Origin: Curtobacterium sp. 9128
GTDB lineage: Bacteria > Actinomycetota > Actinomycetes > Actinomycetales > Microbacteriaceae
Assembly (NCBI RefSeq): GCF_900086645.1
Contig: NZ_LT576451.1
Span: 62,001 to 126,000, forward strand
Direction of reading: 5' to 3'
DNA length: 64,000 bases
Part shown: in pieces, positions 1 to 9,925 of the stretch
Layout: each line of letters starts with the position of its first letter
Numbering within the stretch: the stretch's first letter is position 1
The notes under the pieces: generated by a model
What the model was told of the DNA's origin: nothing
Seen by the model: only the letters and a program-made list of their open reading frames with translations
Database searches by the model: none
Translations under genes and position numbers: made by a program

Positions 1-1020
<1,020 letters not shown>

Positions 1021-1049
1021 CGCCTCGACGCCGAGACACCCCCGAACAC

Positions 1050-1081
1050 ACGAAACGCCGCCGGATCCGGCGGCGTTTCGT
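1050..1081. terminator. Bidirectional terminator hairpin between serC and the DUF3027 gene
   Basis: A perfect 32-base palindrome (arm ACGAAACGCCGCCGGA) between two convergent genes. It can end transcripts from both sides. There is only a short T-rich stretch after the stem. Confidence 0.8.
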
Positions 1082-1096
1082 CGTTGTGGGGGCGTC

Positions 1097-1678
1097 TCAG
1101 CGGGACGGAGGTGTGTCGTCGAGTTCGTCGACGTCCACGCCGTCGATCTCGTCGTCGTCCGACTCGGCGAGGTCGTCCTCGTCGTCGTCGAAGTCGTCGT
1201 CGTCGTCGTCCGACTCGTCGTCGTCCGACTCGTCGTCGTCGTCCGACTCGTCGTAGTCGTCGGACTCTTCATCCGAGTCGTCCTCGTCGTCGGACTCGTC
1301 GGACTCCTCGTCGTGGCCGTCCTGCGCCGCGCGGTACTCGGCGAGCCGCTCGGACCACGGCACCCAGTCCGGCGCGACGAGCGACCCGTCGCCGGGCATC
1401 AGCTCGACCTCGAGCACGGTCGGTTCGTCGCCCTCGACCTGGGCGATGCTGACGGTCCAGCGCCAACCCGGGTACCCGGGCATCCGGTTGGCGAACAGGT
1501 ACGAGACGACGCCGTCACCCTCGTCCGTGGTCCCGGCAGCGCCGCCGATAGTCGACTCGGCGGTCACCTCGAGGAGGGCCGTGCGGGCGAGCGCGCGGAG
1601 CTCGGGGACCTCCTGGGGCGCTGGCAGCTCGGGTGGAGCTGGCAGCTCGTGGGGCTCGGTCTGGTCGGTCATGGTCAT
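1097..1678 (-). CDS. DUF3027-family protein with acidic Asp/Ser tail
   Basis: 193 residues. The N-terminal 110 residues carry the conserved actinobacterial DUF3027 core (RMPGYPGWRW and VPWSERL motifs). The last 75 residues are almost only Asp, Glu and Ser, encoded by a GTC/GTCGTC-like simple repeat. The start at 1678 overlaps the stop of the upstream cold-shock gene as ATGA, so translation is probably coupled. A second in-frame ATG lies two codons later. Function is unknown; the coupling to a nucleic-acid-binding protein and the acidic tail suggest a role around RNA or ribosomes, but that is inference. Confidence 0.85.
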   Translation of the reverse strand: MTMTDQTEPHELPAPPELPAPQEVPELRALARTALLEVTAESTIGGAAGTTDEGDGVVSYLFANRMPGYPGWRWTVSIAQVEGDEPTVLEVELMPGDGSLVAPDWVPWSERLAEYRAAQDGHDEESDESDDEDDSDEESDDYDESDDDDESDDDESDDDDDDFDDDEDDLAESDDDEIDGVDVDELDDTPPSR

Positions 1679-2052
1679 GCGTCCAATTGGTCTGCGACGT
1701 GCCGCAGGATCGCGGCGAGGCGTGTGCCGTTCTTCGGGTAGCGACCGTGGCGGAGGTCTCCGCTGATCCGGTCGAGTTCCTTCACGAGGTCCTCCACGAT
1801 GACGGCCATGTCGTCCGCCGAGCGGCGCGACATCTTCGCCAGCGACGGCTGCGGGTCCAGCAGGTGCACGGAGAGCGCCTGCGAGCCGCGCTTGCCCTGC
1901 ACGACGCCGTACTCGAGCCGTGTGCCGTTCTTCACGGTGGTCACGCCGTCCGGGAGCGAGGAGGCGTGCAGGAAGACCTGGTCGCCATCGTCGCCGGTGA
2001 TGAACCCGAACCCCTTCTGGTCGTCGTAGAACTTGACCTTGCCGGTGGGCAT
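1675..2052 (-). CDS. Cold-shock-domain protein with C-terminal extension
   Basis: 125 residues. Residues 1-66 form a cold-shock domain with the RNA-binding motifs KGFGFI (RNP1) and VFLHA (RNP2). A further 60 residues, helical in character, extend beyond the usual 67-residue CspA length; this longer form is typical of an actinobacterial subgroup. It should bind single-stranded nucleic acid in the cytosol. It is first in a two-gene operon with the DUF3027 gene and is divergent from a membrane protein gene 50 bases away. Confidence 0.9.
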   Translation of the reverse strand: MPTGKVKFYDDQKGFGFITGDDGDQVFLHASSLPDGVTTVKNGTRLEYGVVQGKRGSQALSVHLLDPQPSLAKMSRRSADDMAVIVEDLVKELDRISGDLRHGRYPKNGTRLAAILRHVADQLDA

Positions 2053-2090
2053 GCGTGGACTCCTCGATAGGTCTGCGGCCGTGGTGCGGA

Positions 2091-2096
2091 TATCCT
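2091..2096 (+). promoter_or_regulatory. -10 element TATCCT, leaderless start
   Basis: TATCCT ends six bases before the ATG at 2103 and there is no ribosome binding site. Transcription would start at or next to the A of the start codon. Confidence 0.6.
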
Positions 2097-2102
2097 GGGT
2101 CG

Positions 2103-2402
2103 ATGGCCAAGCCGACCCGATCCCCCGGGGACACGCGGAACTCCGCTGAACCCCCGGCGACGTTCAATCGTACCGAACGCGCCCTCGCGTTCATGGTGGG
2201 CGGCATCATCGTCTTCACGATCCTGTGCTTCGCCGCCATGATCATCGGCTGGCTGACACTCGGCACCATCCCCGGCACGGGCGTCTGGCCCGTCGTGCTC
2301 GGCATCCTCTACGTCGGACCGCCGATCGCGCTCGTGCTGATCTTCGTCCTGCTGGGCGTCACGTGGACCCGCAAGGCCCGAGCGAACCGGGAATCCCGCT
2401 GA
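2103..2402 (+). CDS. Small two-helix membrane protein
   Basis: 99 residues with two predicted transmembrane helices (about 29-52 and 60-86), a basic C-terminal tail (TRKARANRESR) and a polar N terminus. The start at 2103 is chosen because a -10 hexamer stands six bases upstream; a longer in-frame start at 2055 would run over that promoter. I do not recognise the family. It is followed after 28 bases by the helicase-associated gene and could be cotranscribed with it. Confidence 0.75.
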   Translation: MAKPTRSPGDTRNSAEPPATFNRTERALAFMVGGIIVFTILCFAAMIIGWLTLGTIPGTGVWPVVLGILYVGPPIALVLIFVLLGVTWTRKARANRESR

Positions 2403-2430
2403 CGTCCGCTCCGGACGCCGGCAGAGGACG

Positions 2431-4200
2431 ATGACGACCACCGCCGACCTGGCCGCCCGGTTGCGGGCGATGCCGGACGACGACCTCGAGCGGCTCATCG
2501 TCGCGCGCGAGCTCCCGACCGCGGTCCTCGGCGAGACCGGCCCGCAGAGCGTCGCGGACTTCTTCGACCTCGCCGAGGCGTTCCGCGCGGACGCCGCGGT
2601 CGACGCCGCGATCGAACGGCTCCCCCGACGCACCCTCGTCGCACTCCGCGACGGCGCCGCAGGGCCCGACCTGGCCCCGGCGATCGCACTCGCCCTGGCA
2701 GCCGAGGACGGCAGGGTCGACGACGCGGTCGCGGCACGCGTGGCCGCCCACCCCGACCTCGTGGGTCTGACGGGAGGCCCGGTGCCGGCCCGCCCCGCAG
2801 CCTCCGCCGCGGAGACGGCCGGGTCCACCACCGCGCGCACCACCGGCGCGGAGCACGCGTTCGCGACGATGACGATGCTCGCGGAACTCCTCCGCGCGGT
2901 CGACGACGGCGGTGTCCGTGAACTCGTCAAGGGCGGCATCGGCTCACCACTCGCGCGTGCCCTCGCCGAGCGTTCCGGCGCCGACCCGGACGTCGTCCCC
3001 GGACGGCTCGACCTGCTCGAACGCATCCGCTTCACCAGCACCGCCGACGGCGCCTGGTCCCTGACCGACGACGGCCTCGAGTGGTTGACGACCCCGTGGG
3101 CGGGCCGTTGGGCCGGGCTCGTCGCGCGCTGGCACGAGTGGCTCGACCCCGCCGTGGGCGAGGTCATCGCGGTGGCGGACGGCGACTGGCGCGACCTCGT
3201 CTCCCTCGGCCGCTGGGCATACCCGGCCGGCGCGCGGTGGCTGGACGCCGTCCTGCTCGACGTCGGCGGCACGGCCGCGGCGCTGGGCGTGACGGTCGAC
3301 GGCGTCGTGACGGACACCGGGCGCGTCCTGCTCGGCGACGACCGGGCAGCGGCCGAGCGTGCAGCAGAGGCCGACCTGCCCGCCACGGTCGAGGGGGTCT
3401 ACCTCCAGCACGACCTGACGGTCATCGCGCCGGGGCCGCTCGCGCCGGCGGACGACGCCGAACTCCGCACCGTCGCCGACCTCGAGGCGCCGGGACTCGC
3501 GGCGCGGTACCGCGTCTCCGAGGACTCGCTCCGCCGAGCACTCCGGTCGGGTAGCTCCCGGCAACAGGTCGTCGACCTCTTCGGACGCATCGGTCTGACC
3601 GGGGTCCCGCAGCCGCTGTCGTACCTCGTCGACCAGGTCGCCGCCCGGGACGGCAGCATCGTCGTCGACCGGCAGAGCGGCGGCGTCGGCACCGTCGTCC
3701 GCGGGACCGCCGACCAGCTCGACCTCATCGGTGTGGACGCCGAGCTGCGCCAGCTGGCGTGGGAGCGCCCGGACCTGACCACGCTCGTCTCCCGCTACCC
3801 GGCCCACGTGGTGCACGCAGCGCTGGAGGACCAGCGCTACCCGGCCGTGCTGCAACCCGGCGCCCGCCCCGAGACGCGCCACGAGCCTCCAGGCCGGCGC
3901 CGGGCCGTCGGCCGGTCCCCGGAAGCCGCGGCCAGAGGGGTCGTCGAGCGGCTCCGGCTGACGACCCAGCGGGGCGACGCCGAACCGGAGCAGGAGTGGC
4001 TGGGGCGGCAGATCGACCTCGCCGTCCGCGGTCGCACGCCGATCCGCGTGGTCGTCCGAATGCCGGACGGGAGCGAGCGCCCGTTCTCGATCGTGCCGAC
4101 CTCCGTGGCCGCCGGACGCATCCGCGGCAAGGACATCGCGGCGGACGTCGAACGCACCCTGCCGCTGTCGCTCGTCGTGTCCGTCGACAGCGAAGCCTGA
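2431..4200 (+). CDS. Helicase-associated (Helicase_C_3-type) protein, XPB partner
   Basis: 589 residues. It has no Walker motifs; the N-terminal half is Ala/Asp-rich and helical, and the C-terminal half resembles the XPB/Ssl2 helicase-associated region (PF13625 type), ending in a WYL-like beta segment (TPIRVVVRMPDGSERPF). It lies 30 bases upstream of the XPB helicase gene, the same order as Rv0862c-Rv0861c in Mycobacterium tuberculosis. It is probably an accessory factor for the helicase in DNA repair. AGAGGACG precedes the ATG. It is somewhat shorter than the 700-plus residues of many homologues. Confidence 0.8.
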   Translation: MTTTADLAARLRAMPDDDLERLIVARELPTAVLGETGPQSVADFFDLAEAFRADAAVDAAIERLPRRTLVALRDGAAGPDLAPAIALALAAEDGRVDDAVAARVAAHPDLVGLTGGPVPARPAASAAETAGSTTARTTGAEHAFATMTMLAELLRAVDDGGVRELVKGGIGSPLARALAERSGADPDVVPGRLDLLERIRFTSTADGAWSLTDDGLEWLTTPWAGRWAGLVARWHEWLDPAVGEVIAVADGDWRDLVSLGRWAYPAGARWLDAVLLDVGGTAAALGVTVDGVVTDTGRVLLGDDRAAAERAAEADLPATVEGVYLQHDLTVIAPGPLAPADDAELRTVADLEAPGLAARYRVSEDSLRRALRSGSSRQQVVDLFGRIGLTGVPQPLSYLVDQVAARDGSIVVDRQSGGVGTVVRGTADQLDLIGVDAELRQLAWERPDLTTLVSRYPAHVVHAALEDQRYPAVLQPGARPETRHEPPGRRRAVGRSPEAAARGVVERLRLTTQRGDAEPEQEWLGRQIDLAVRGRTPIRVVVRMPDGSERPFSIVPTSVAAGRIRGKDIAADVERTLPLSLVVSVDSEA

Positions 4201-4230
4201 CCCAGGCGTGCTCGGCTAGGCTAGAAGGTC

Positions 4231-5940
4231 ATGAACGGACCGCTGATCGTCCAGAGCGACCGCACGGTACTGCTCGAGGTCGCGCACCCCGACGCCGAGG
4301 ACGCGCGCCACGAGCTCGCCGTCTTCGCCGAGCTCGAGCGCGCGCCGGAACACGTGCACACCTACCGCATCACGCGCCTCGGCCTGTGGAACGCGCGCGC
4401 CGCCGGGCACGACGCCGAGTCCATGATCGACACGCTCGAGCGCTTCGCGAAGTTCCCGGTGCCGCAGAGCGTCACCGTGGACATCCGCGACACCGTCTCC
4501 CGGTACGGACGCCTCGTGATCCGGCGTGAGGACCCCGCGGACGCGCCGGTCATCGCGAACTCCCCCGGCGAAGAACTCGAGCGGCAGCCGACCCTCCTGC
4601 TCACGGCGACCGATCCGTCGGTCCTCGCCGAGGTGGTCCGCTCGAAGCGCATCAAGCCGCTGCTCGGCGACAAGCGCTCGGACACCGCCATCGAGCTGCA
4701 GCAATGGGCCCGCGGGCAGGTCAAGCAGGAGCTCGTGAAGATCGGCTGGCCGGCGGAGGACCTCGCCGGGTACACGCCGGGGCAGCCCCACGCCATCGAC
4801 CTCGACACCTCCTCGTGGAGTCTCCGCCCGTACCAGGAAGACGCCGTGGGCAGCTTCTTCGCGCAGGGGTCCGGTGTCGTCGTGCTGCCATGTGGTGCCG
4901 GCAAGACGCTCGTCGGCGCCGGGGCGATGGCGACCGTCAAGGCCACGACGCTCATCCTCGTGACGAACACCGTGTCCGCCCGACAGTGGCGCTCCGAGCT
5001 GCTGCGCCGGACGAGCCTGACCGAGGACGAGATCGGCGAGTACTCCGGCAGCGTCAAGGAGATCCGGCCGGTCACGATCGCGACGTACCAGATCCTCACC
5101 GCCCGCCGGAAGGGCGAGTACACGCACCTGTCACTCCTCGACGCGCTCGACTGGGGCCTCGTGGTCTACGACGAGGTGCACCTGCTGCCGGCGCCGGTCT
5201 TCAAGCTGACCGCCGACCTGCAGGCCCGACGACGCCTGGGCCTCACCGCCACCCTGGTGCGCGAGGACGGCCGCGAAGGCGACGTGTTCTCCCTCATCGG
5301 CCCGAAGCGGTACGACGCACCGTGGAAGGAGATCGAGGCCCAGGGCTACATCTCGCCCGCTTCGTGTTTCGAAGTACGGATCGACCTGCCGCACGAGGAC
5401 CGGCTGGAGTACGCGGCGTCCGGCGACGACGAGCGATACCGGCTCGCGGCGACGACCCCGGCGAAGACCCCGGTGGTGCGCTCGCTCATCGAGCGGCACC
5501 GCGGCGAGCAGATCCTGGTGATCGGGCAGTACATCGACCAGCTGGACTCCTTGGCCGCGTCACTCGATGCCGCCGAGATCACCGGCGCGACGCCCATCGA
5601 CGAGCGGGAGCGCCTGTTCCAGGCGTTCCGCGAGGGCTCGATCGACGTGCTCGTCGTGTCGAAGGTGGCGAACTTCTCGGTGGACCTGCCGGACGCCACG
5701 GTGGCCATCCAGATCTCCGGATCGTTCGGGTCGCGGCAGGAAGAGGCGCAGCGGCTCGGGCGACTCCTGCGGCCGAACAAGGACGGCCTGCCGGCATCGT
5801 TCTACACGCTCGTGACACGGGACACGGTGGACCAGGACTTCGCGCAGAACCGGCAGCGGTTCCTCGCGGAGCAGGGGTACTCGTACACGATCCTCGACGC
5901 CGACCAGGTGACGTCTGCTTCGCTCTCAGGAAACGTTTAG
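4231..5940 (+). CDS. DNA repair helicase XPB (superfamily 2)
   Basis: 569 residues, an ATP-dependent 3'-5' DNA helicase of the bacterial XPB/ERCC3 group. Visible motifs: N-terminal damage-recognition-like domain (1-190), Walker A PCGAGKT with Lys225, DEVH box (VVYDEVHLL), motif III GLTAT, the conserved insertion REDGREGDVFSLIGPKRYD, and C-terminal motif VI region EAQRLGRLLRP. It follows the helicase-associated gene by 30 bases. TAGGCT at 4217-4222 eight bases upstream of the ATG, with AGAAGG between, may give it its own start. Involvement in nucleotide excision repair in bacteria is inferred from the family. Confidence 0.95.
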   Translation: MNGPLIVQSDRTVLLEVAHPDAEDARHELAVFAELERAPEHVHTYRITRLGLWNARAAGHDAESMIDTLERFAKFPVPQSVTVDIRDTVSRYGRLVIRREDPADAPVIANSPGEELERQPTLLLTATDPSVLAEVVRSKRIKPLLGDKRSDTAIELQQWARGQVKQELVKIGWPAEDLAGYTPGQPHAIDLDTSSWSLRPYQEDAVGSFFAQGSGVVVLPCGAGKTLVGAGAMATVKATTLILVTNTVSARQWRSELLRRTSLTEDEIGEYSGSVKEIRPVTIATYQILTARRKGEYTHLSLLDALDWGLVVYDEVHLLPAPVFKLTADLQARRRLGLTATLVREDGREGDVFSLIGPKRYDAPWKEIEAQGYISPASCFEVRIDLPHEDRLEYAASGDDERYRLAATTPAKTPVVRSLIERHRGEQILVIGQYIDQLDSLAASLDAAEITGATPIDERERLFQAFREGSIDVLVVSKVANFSVDLPDATVAIQISGSFGSRQEEAQRLGRLLRPNKDGLPASFYTLVTRDTVDQDFAQNRQRFLAEQGYSYTILDADQVTSASLSGNV

Positions 5941-5962
5941 CCAACGGTCAGAGGATGGGGTC

Positions 5963-6658
5963 ATGACCGATGGCCCCAAGATCCTGATCGTCGACGACGA
6001 GCCGAACATCCGCGATCTCCTCACGACCTCGCTCCGCTTCGCCGGGTTCGCCGTGCGTGCGGTCGGGAATGGCGCGCAGGCGATCTCCGCCGTGCTCGAG
6101 GAAGAGCCGGACCTGATCATCCTCGACGTCATGCTCCCCGACATGAACGGGTTCGGCGTCACCAAGCGCCTCCGTTCCTCCGGGTACACCTCGCCGATCC
6201 TGTTCCTCACGGCGAAGGACGACACCGAGGACAAGATCACCGGCCTCACCGTCGGCGGCGACGACTACGTCACGAAGCCGTTCTCGCTCGACGAGATCGT
6301 CGCCCGCATCAAGGCGATCCTCCGTCGCACGATGAACGACGAGGAAGACGCGATCATCCGCGCCGGCGAGCTCACGATGGACCAGGACACGCACGAGGTC
6401 ACCATCGGCGACGCGCAGATCGAGCTCTCCCCCACCGAGTTCAAGCTGCTCCGCTACCTCATGCTGAACCCCAACCGCGTGCTGTCGAAGGCGCAGATCC
6501 TCGACCACGTGTGGGAGTACGACTTCAACGGGGACGCCGGCATCGTCGAGTCCTACATCTCGTACCTGCGCCGGAAGCTCGACCAGTACTCGACCGAGCC
6601 GATCATCCAGACGAAGCGTGGGTTCGGTTACATGCTGAAGGCGTCCAAGGCATCCTGA
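5963..6658 (+). CDS. OmpR-family response regulator
   Basis: 231 residues: receiver domain (1-120) with the acidic pair Asp11/Asp12, phospho-acceptor Asp55 (IILDVMLPD) and Lys of VTKPF, then a winged-helix DNA-binding domain (about 135-230) ending KRGFGYML. The sensor kinase follows 76 bases downstream. GAGGAT ends six bases before the ATG and may be a weak leaderless -10. The pair resembles the MprA/TrcR type by sequence, but I cannot name the regulon. Confidence 0.93.
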   Translation: MTDGPKILIVDDEPNIRDLLTTSLRFAGFAVRAVGNGAQAISAVLEEEPDLIILDVMLPDMNGFGVTKRLRSSGYTSPILFLTAKDDTEDKITGLTVGGDDYVTKPFSLDEIVARIKAILRRTMNDEEDAIIRAGELTMDQDTHEVTIGDAQIELSPTEFKLLRYLMLNPNRVLSKAQILDHVWEYDFNGDAGIVESYISYLRRKLDQYSTEPIIQTKRGFGYMLKASKAS

Positions 6659-6691
6659 GGCGTTCGCGTTCGTCGCGTTCTTCACGGCGCT

Positions 6692-6710
6692 CGTCCGGTT
6701 TCGCCGGACG
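6692..6710 (+). terminator. Hairpin between regulator and kinase genes
   Basis: CGTCCGG and CCGGACG arms with a five-base loop TTTCG in the 76-base gap. It may partly terminate transcription so that the kinase is made at a lower level than the regulator; there is no T tract. Confidence 0.4.
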
Positions 6711-6734
6711 GGCGCCGTCTACCGTTGAGGCAGC

Positions 6735-8441
6735 ATGCACTCCAGAATGAACCGCTGGTGGGACGGCATCTCCCTGCGCACCAAGATCACCGGGATCACG
6801 GTGCTCCTGGTCGCGCTCGGGCTGCTCGTCGCCGGTCTCGGCACCATGACCGTGCTGTCGACCTACCTGGTGTCTCGTCTGGACAACCAGGTGACGACGA
6901 CGACGTCGCAACTCGAGGGGCAGAACATCAGCGACGGTGAGCAGTACTGCAAGCTCACCATGGTGCTCGAGAAGAGCTCGTACGTCGCCGCCTACGACGG
7001 GGACGGCAAGCAGATCTGCGACACGCAGTCCACGTCGCAGCCGGACATCTCGTCGGTGAACTTCTCTGCGGCCACGAAGGCGAACGCCCCGTTCAGCCTC
7101 TACGACAAGCAGCACAACCACGAGTGGCGCGCGCAGGTCATCCCGGCGAACCTGCAGAACCTGTCGACCGGCGCCACCGAGACCGGTTACGTCCTCGTCG
7201 CCGTCTCCAGCGCGGACACCGACCAGACCATCGCCCGGTTCACGGTCATCTTCCTGGGCTTCGGCATCTCGGTGATCCTGCTCGGCGCGATGCTCACCCG
7301 GCTCCTCGTGACCGCCACCTTCGACCCGCTGCGCGACGTCGAGGACACCGCCGCCCGGTTCGCCGCCGGTGACTTCAACCAGCGCCTCGAGGACGACACC
7401 CCGAACACCGAGGTCGGCCGACTCAACCGCTCGTTGAACGCGATGCTCGAGCGGATCGACAGCGCGTTCGAGGACCGTCAGCGCACCATCGACCAGATGC
7501 GCCGGTTCGTCGGCGATGCGTCGCACGAACTCCGCACGCCCCTGGTGTCGCTCCGCGGGTACGCCGAGCTGTACCGGATGGGGGCGCTCCGCAAGGAAGA
7601 GGACGTCGCCCAGGCGATGGGCCGCATCGAGAAGGAAGCCCAGCGCATGGGGCTCCTCGTGCAGGACCTCCTCCAGCTCGCACGCATCGACGAGTCGAAG
7701 CCGCTCGAGCTCGGCCCCGTGGACCTCGTGGCGATCGCCCGCGACTCGGCGCTCGACACCATGGCGTCGAACCCCGACCGCGAGATCCAGGTACTCGTCG
7801 AGGACGTGCCGCAGGCCGTGCGTGCACCGTCGGCGTTCGGACCGGCCGCGGTCTCCCCGACGTCGGACTCCGCTCCGGCGTCGCCGTCCGCCAACACCAC
7901 CGGTCCGATCGCGTTCTCCCGTCAGACCCTCGCCCGGCTGCGTGCCCGCCGGAACCGCGCGATGAACCTGGACGCACCGCCCACGGACGAGACGACGCCG
8001 CTGCCCACCGTCGTGATGCCGAAGCGCCCGCCGATCGTCCTGGCGGAGGAGAACAAGATCCGGCAGGTCGTGACGAACCTGATGGGCAACGCCATGCGGT
8101 TCACCGAGCACGACGACCCGATCGAGATCGGCATCGGCGTGGACGACGACCGCGGCATGGCGCACATCGACGTCATCGACCACGGCGAGGGCATCCCGCC
8201 GCAGCTCCGCGACAAGATCTTCCAGCGCTTCTGGCGTGCGGACACCTCCCGCGCGCGGGACACCGGCGGCTCGGGGCTCGGCCTCGCGATCGTGTCCGGG
8301 ATCGTGGCCGCACACCAGGGTTCGGTGGAGGTCATCGACACCGAGGGCGGCGGTGCCACCTTCCGCATCTGGCTCCCGCTGCTCCCCCGCGACTACACCC
8401 CGCCCGCCCCGGAGTCCCCCGCCGCCCCCACCCTGTCCTGA
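6735..8441 (+). CDS. Membrane sensor histidine kinase
   Basis: 568 residues: short cytosolic N terminus, TM1 (about 20-42), an extracytoplasmic sensor of about 120 residues, TM2 (about 165-187), HAMP linker, phospho-acceptor His264 in DASHELRTP, then an HATPase domain (N box NLMGNAMRF, G1 DHGEGIP, F box FQRFWR, G2 GGSGLGLAI). Between the dimerisation and ATPase domains lies a roughly 70-residue Pro/Ser/Ala-rich insertion (about 360-430) that is not usual in the family. It pairs with the adjacent response regulator. The extracytoplasmic ligand is unknown. Confidence 0.93.
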   Translation: MHSRMNRWWDGISLRTKITGITVLLVALGLLVAGLGTMTVLSTYLVSRLDNQVTTTTSQLEGQNISDGEQYCKLTMVLEKSSYVAAYDGDGKQICDTQSTSQPDISSVNFSAATKANAPFSLYDKQHNHEWRAQVIPANLQNLSTGATETGYVLVAVSSADTDQTIARFTVIFLGFGISVILLGAMLTRLLVTATFDPLRDVEDTAARFAAGDFNQRLEDDTPNTEVGRLNRSLNAMLERIDSAFEDRQRTIDQMRRFVGDASHELRTPLVSLRGYAELYRMGALRKEEDVAQAMGRIEKEAQRMGLLVQDLLQLARIDESKPLELGPVDLVAIARDSALDTMASNPDREIQVLVEDVPQAVRAPSAFGPAAVSPTSDSAPASPSANTTGPIAFSRQTLARLRARRNRAMNLDAPPTDETTPLPTVVMPKRPPIVLAEENKIRQVVTNLMGNAMRFTEHDDPIEIGIGVDDDRGMAHIDVIDHGEGIPPQLRDKIFQRFWRADTSRARDTGGSGLGLAIVSGIVAAHQGSVEVIDTEGGGATFRIWLPLLPRDYTPPAPESPAAPTLS

Positions 8442-8592
8442 GCCGGCGCCCGCCGCCCGCAGGGCTCCGCACACCCGCCCGCTGTCCCGCGCGCGGGGAC
8501 CCGCCGCCCGCTGTCCCGCGCCCGCTGTCCCGCGCCCGCGGGCCCGCCGCCCGCCGTCCCGCGCCCGCGGGGCCCCGCCGCCCGGCGCCCCC
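8442..8592. repeat. GC-only low-complexity spacer
   Basis: Irregular repeats of CGCCCGCTGTCCCG and CGCCGCCCG after the kinase stop. There is no convincing gene, start site or AT-containing promoter. It merges into the inverted repeat that begins at 8593. Confidence 0.5.
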
Positions 8593-8717
8593 CGACCGGT
8601 CACAACACCCCGCTCAGCTCCGCCGAGTGGCCGCAAGTCGTCGTTCGGCGGGTTCTCGCCCGACGTTCTGCGACCGGTCGGAGGTGAGCCAACGGGGAGT
8701 CGTGACCACTCGAGGCG
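8593..8717. repeat. Family A inverted repeat, copy 1
   Basis: About 125 bases with two inward-facing halves. Each half reads, from outside, GGTC(A/G)C(A/G)AC-CCCCG, a variable 8-10 bases, then a CCGCCGAGTGG-like block. The same half-sites occur at 9763-9882 and 25028-25146. In this copy the right half has drifted (CGGGGAGTCGTGACC). It lies between the kinase and the convergent nuclease-like gene. Confidence 0.75.
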
Positions 8718-8743
8718 CCGCGAATGGTGCGGCGTGCTCGGTC

Positions 8744-9652
8744 TCATGCGGCGGACCGACGATCTCTGCCCAGTCGCTGCTCGAACGCCTGGCGGAGACG
8801 CTCGAACACGACGGCGGGACGATGCGCGTCGGCTGATGTGGCGTGCACGGCGATCCAGCCGTTGACGACGAACCCGTTGTCGCGCCGCTGGTCGTGCTGA
8901 AAGACGTCGCGCGCGCGATGATGATCGCCGTCGTACTCGAACGCGATGCGCAACTCGGGCCAGGCCATGTCCACGCGGCCGAGCAACTGCCGGTTCGCGT
9001 CTCGCACCTCGACGTTCAGCTCCGGCTCCGGGAACCCGGCGTCGACGATCGCCAGCCGGAACCAAGTCTCCATCGCCGATTCCGCGCCGACCCGCACGAG
9101 GCCGACCGCGGTCCGCGCTGCGATCGAGGACCGCGAACCCGGGATGATCGCGTCGGCCAGGTCCGCCATCGTCGTCTCGAAGTGGCTCCGCCCCACGAAG
9201 TGGTCCCCGACGGCGACGAGTGCACGGGTGCCGAGGAGCGAGGCGCACTGTGCCCAGGAATCAGCCGGCGTGGCGAGCCGTCGTCCGCCCGACTCCGTCA
9301 CACCGGAGGCAGAGAGACGGTGGCCCCGGACATTCGGGCGGCGCATTCGTGGAGCGTCCGAGACCGTCGACACATGGACGGCCGGATCATCCTGCACCGC
9401 CTTCGGCAGGGGAGCACCCCAGAGTCGCGCGGCCGTCGTGTGGCTGAAGAACTGATCGGGCCGCATCACGAGGGACAGGGCAGTGACGAACGACTCGAAC
9501 CCGTGACTGTCCACGGCGGCCCTGACCCCGTGGACGGGCTTCGACAGGTCCGAGCGACGGAGCCGTTCGGCGTTCACGCCGTGGGCGGCAGCGTCGGAGA
9601 CGCGGAAGGCGCGGTGCAGGAGGAAATCGGGCAGCGGTCGTGGGTGCGGCAT
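8744..9652 (-). CDS. Orphan protein with C-terminal DUF559/Vsr-like nuclease fold
   Basis: 302 residues. The C-terminal 100 residues look like the small endonuclease fold of the DUF559/Vsr group: GRVDMAWPELRIAFEYDGDHH supplies the typical D...E-x-DG-x-x-H arrangement, followed by a DQRR turn. The N-terminal 190 residues resemble the non-catalytic part of actinobacterial AbiEi-like/DUF559 proteins (RPDQFFSHTTAARLWG). There is no partner gene. It is bracketed by two copies of the family A inverted repeat (8593-8717 and 9763-9882), which raises the idea of a mobile cassette. Function is unknown; it could also be a domesticated housekeeping nuclease. Confidence 0.8.
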   Translation of the reverse strand: MPHPRPLPDFLLHRAFRVSDAAAHGVNAERLRRSDLSKPVHGVRAAVDSHGFESFVTALSLVMRPDQFFSHTTAARLWGAPLPKAVQDDPAVHVSTVSDAPRMRRPNVRGHRLSASGVTESGGRRLATPADSWAQCASLLGTRALVAVGDHFVGRSHFETTMADLADAIIPGSRSSIAARTAVGLVRVGAESAMETWFRLAIVDAGFPEPELNVEVRDANRQLLGRVDMAWPELRIAFEYDGDHHRARDVFQHDQRRDNGFVVNGWIAVHATSADAHRPAVVFERLRQAFEQRLGRDRRSAA

Positions 9653-9762
9653 CCCTGATCGTGCGTCGACATGCCCGGAAGCCGCTCAGCGCCGGACGAA
9701 ACGGTGGAGAGCAACGGGATTGGAGCCTCCTGTGTGGGGCTCAGCTCGCGGGCGGGCGCTCA

Positions 9763-9882
9763 CCACTGGTCACGACACCCCGTCAAAGTGCTGCCCACTG
9801 GTCACAGTCCGTCGCCTGAAGCCTCGCCACCCGACAACTTGTGACCACTCGGCGGAAGTGAGCGGGGTGTTGCGACCGGTCG
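9763..9882. repeat. Family A inverted repeat, copy 2
   Basis: Left half TGGTCACGACACCCCG at 9767, right half GCGGGGTGTTGCGACCGG ending at 9881, with CCACTCGGCGGA at 9845 inside the right half. It lies 110 bases upstream of the nuclease-like gene start. Confidence 0.75.
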
Positions 9883-9925
9883 ACGAGCGCCCGGCCGCGT
9901 GCACCCGACCCCGCGCCCACGCCCG

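Noticed and set aside
1130..1320. Microsatellite not part of a gene
   Set aside because: The GTC-rich tract is in frame with the DUF3027 gene and encodes its Asp/Ser tail.
6603..9248. A long minus-strand open frame across the kinase gene
   Set aside because: It is antisense to a complete response regulator and kinase, and its translation is compositionally biased with no motif.
8744..9652. Transposase
   Set aside because: The motif pattern is that of a DUF559/Vsr-like nuclease; no DDE or HUH transposase motif is seen.
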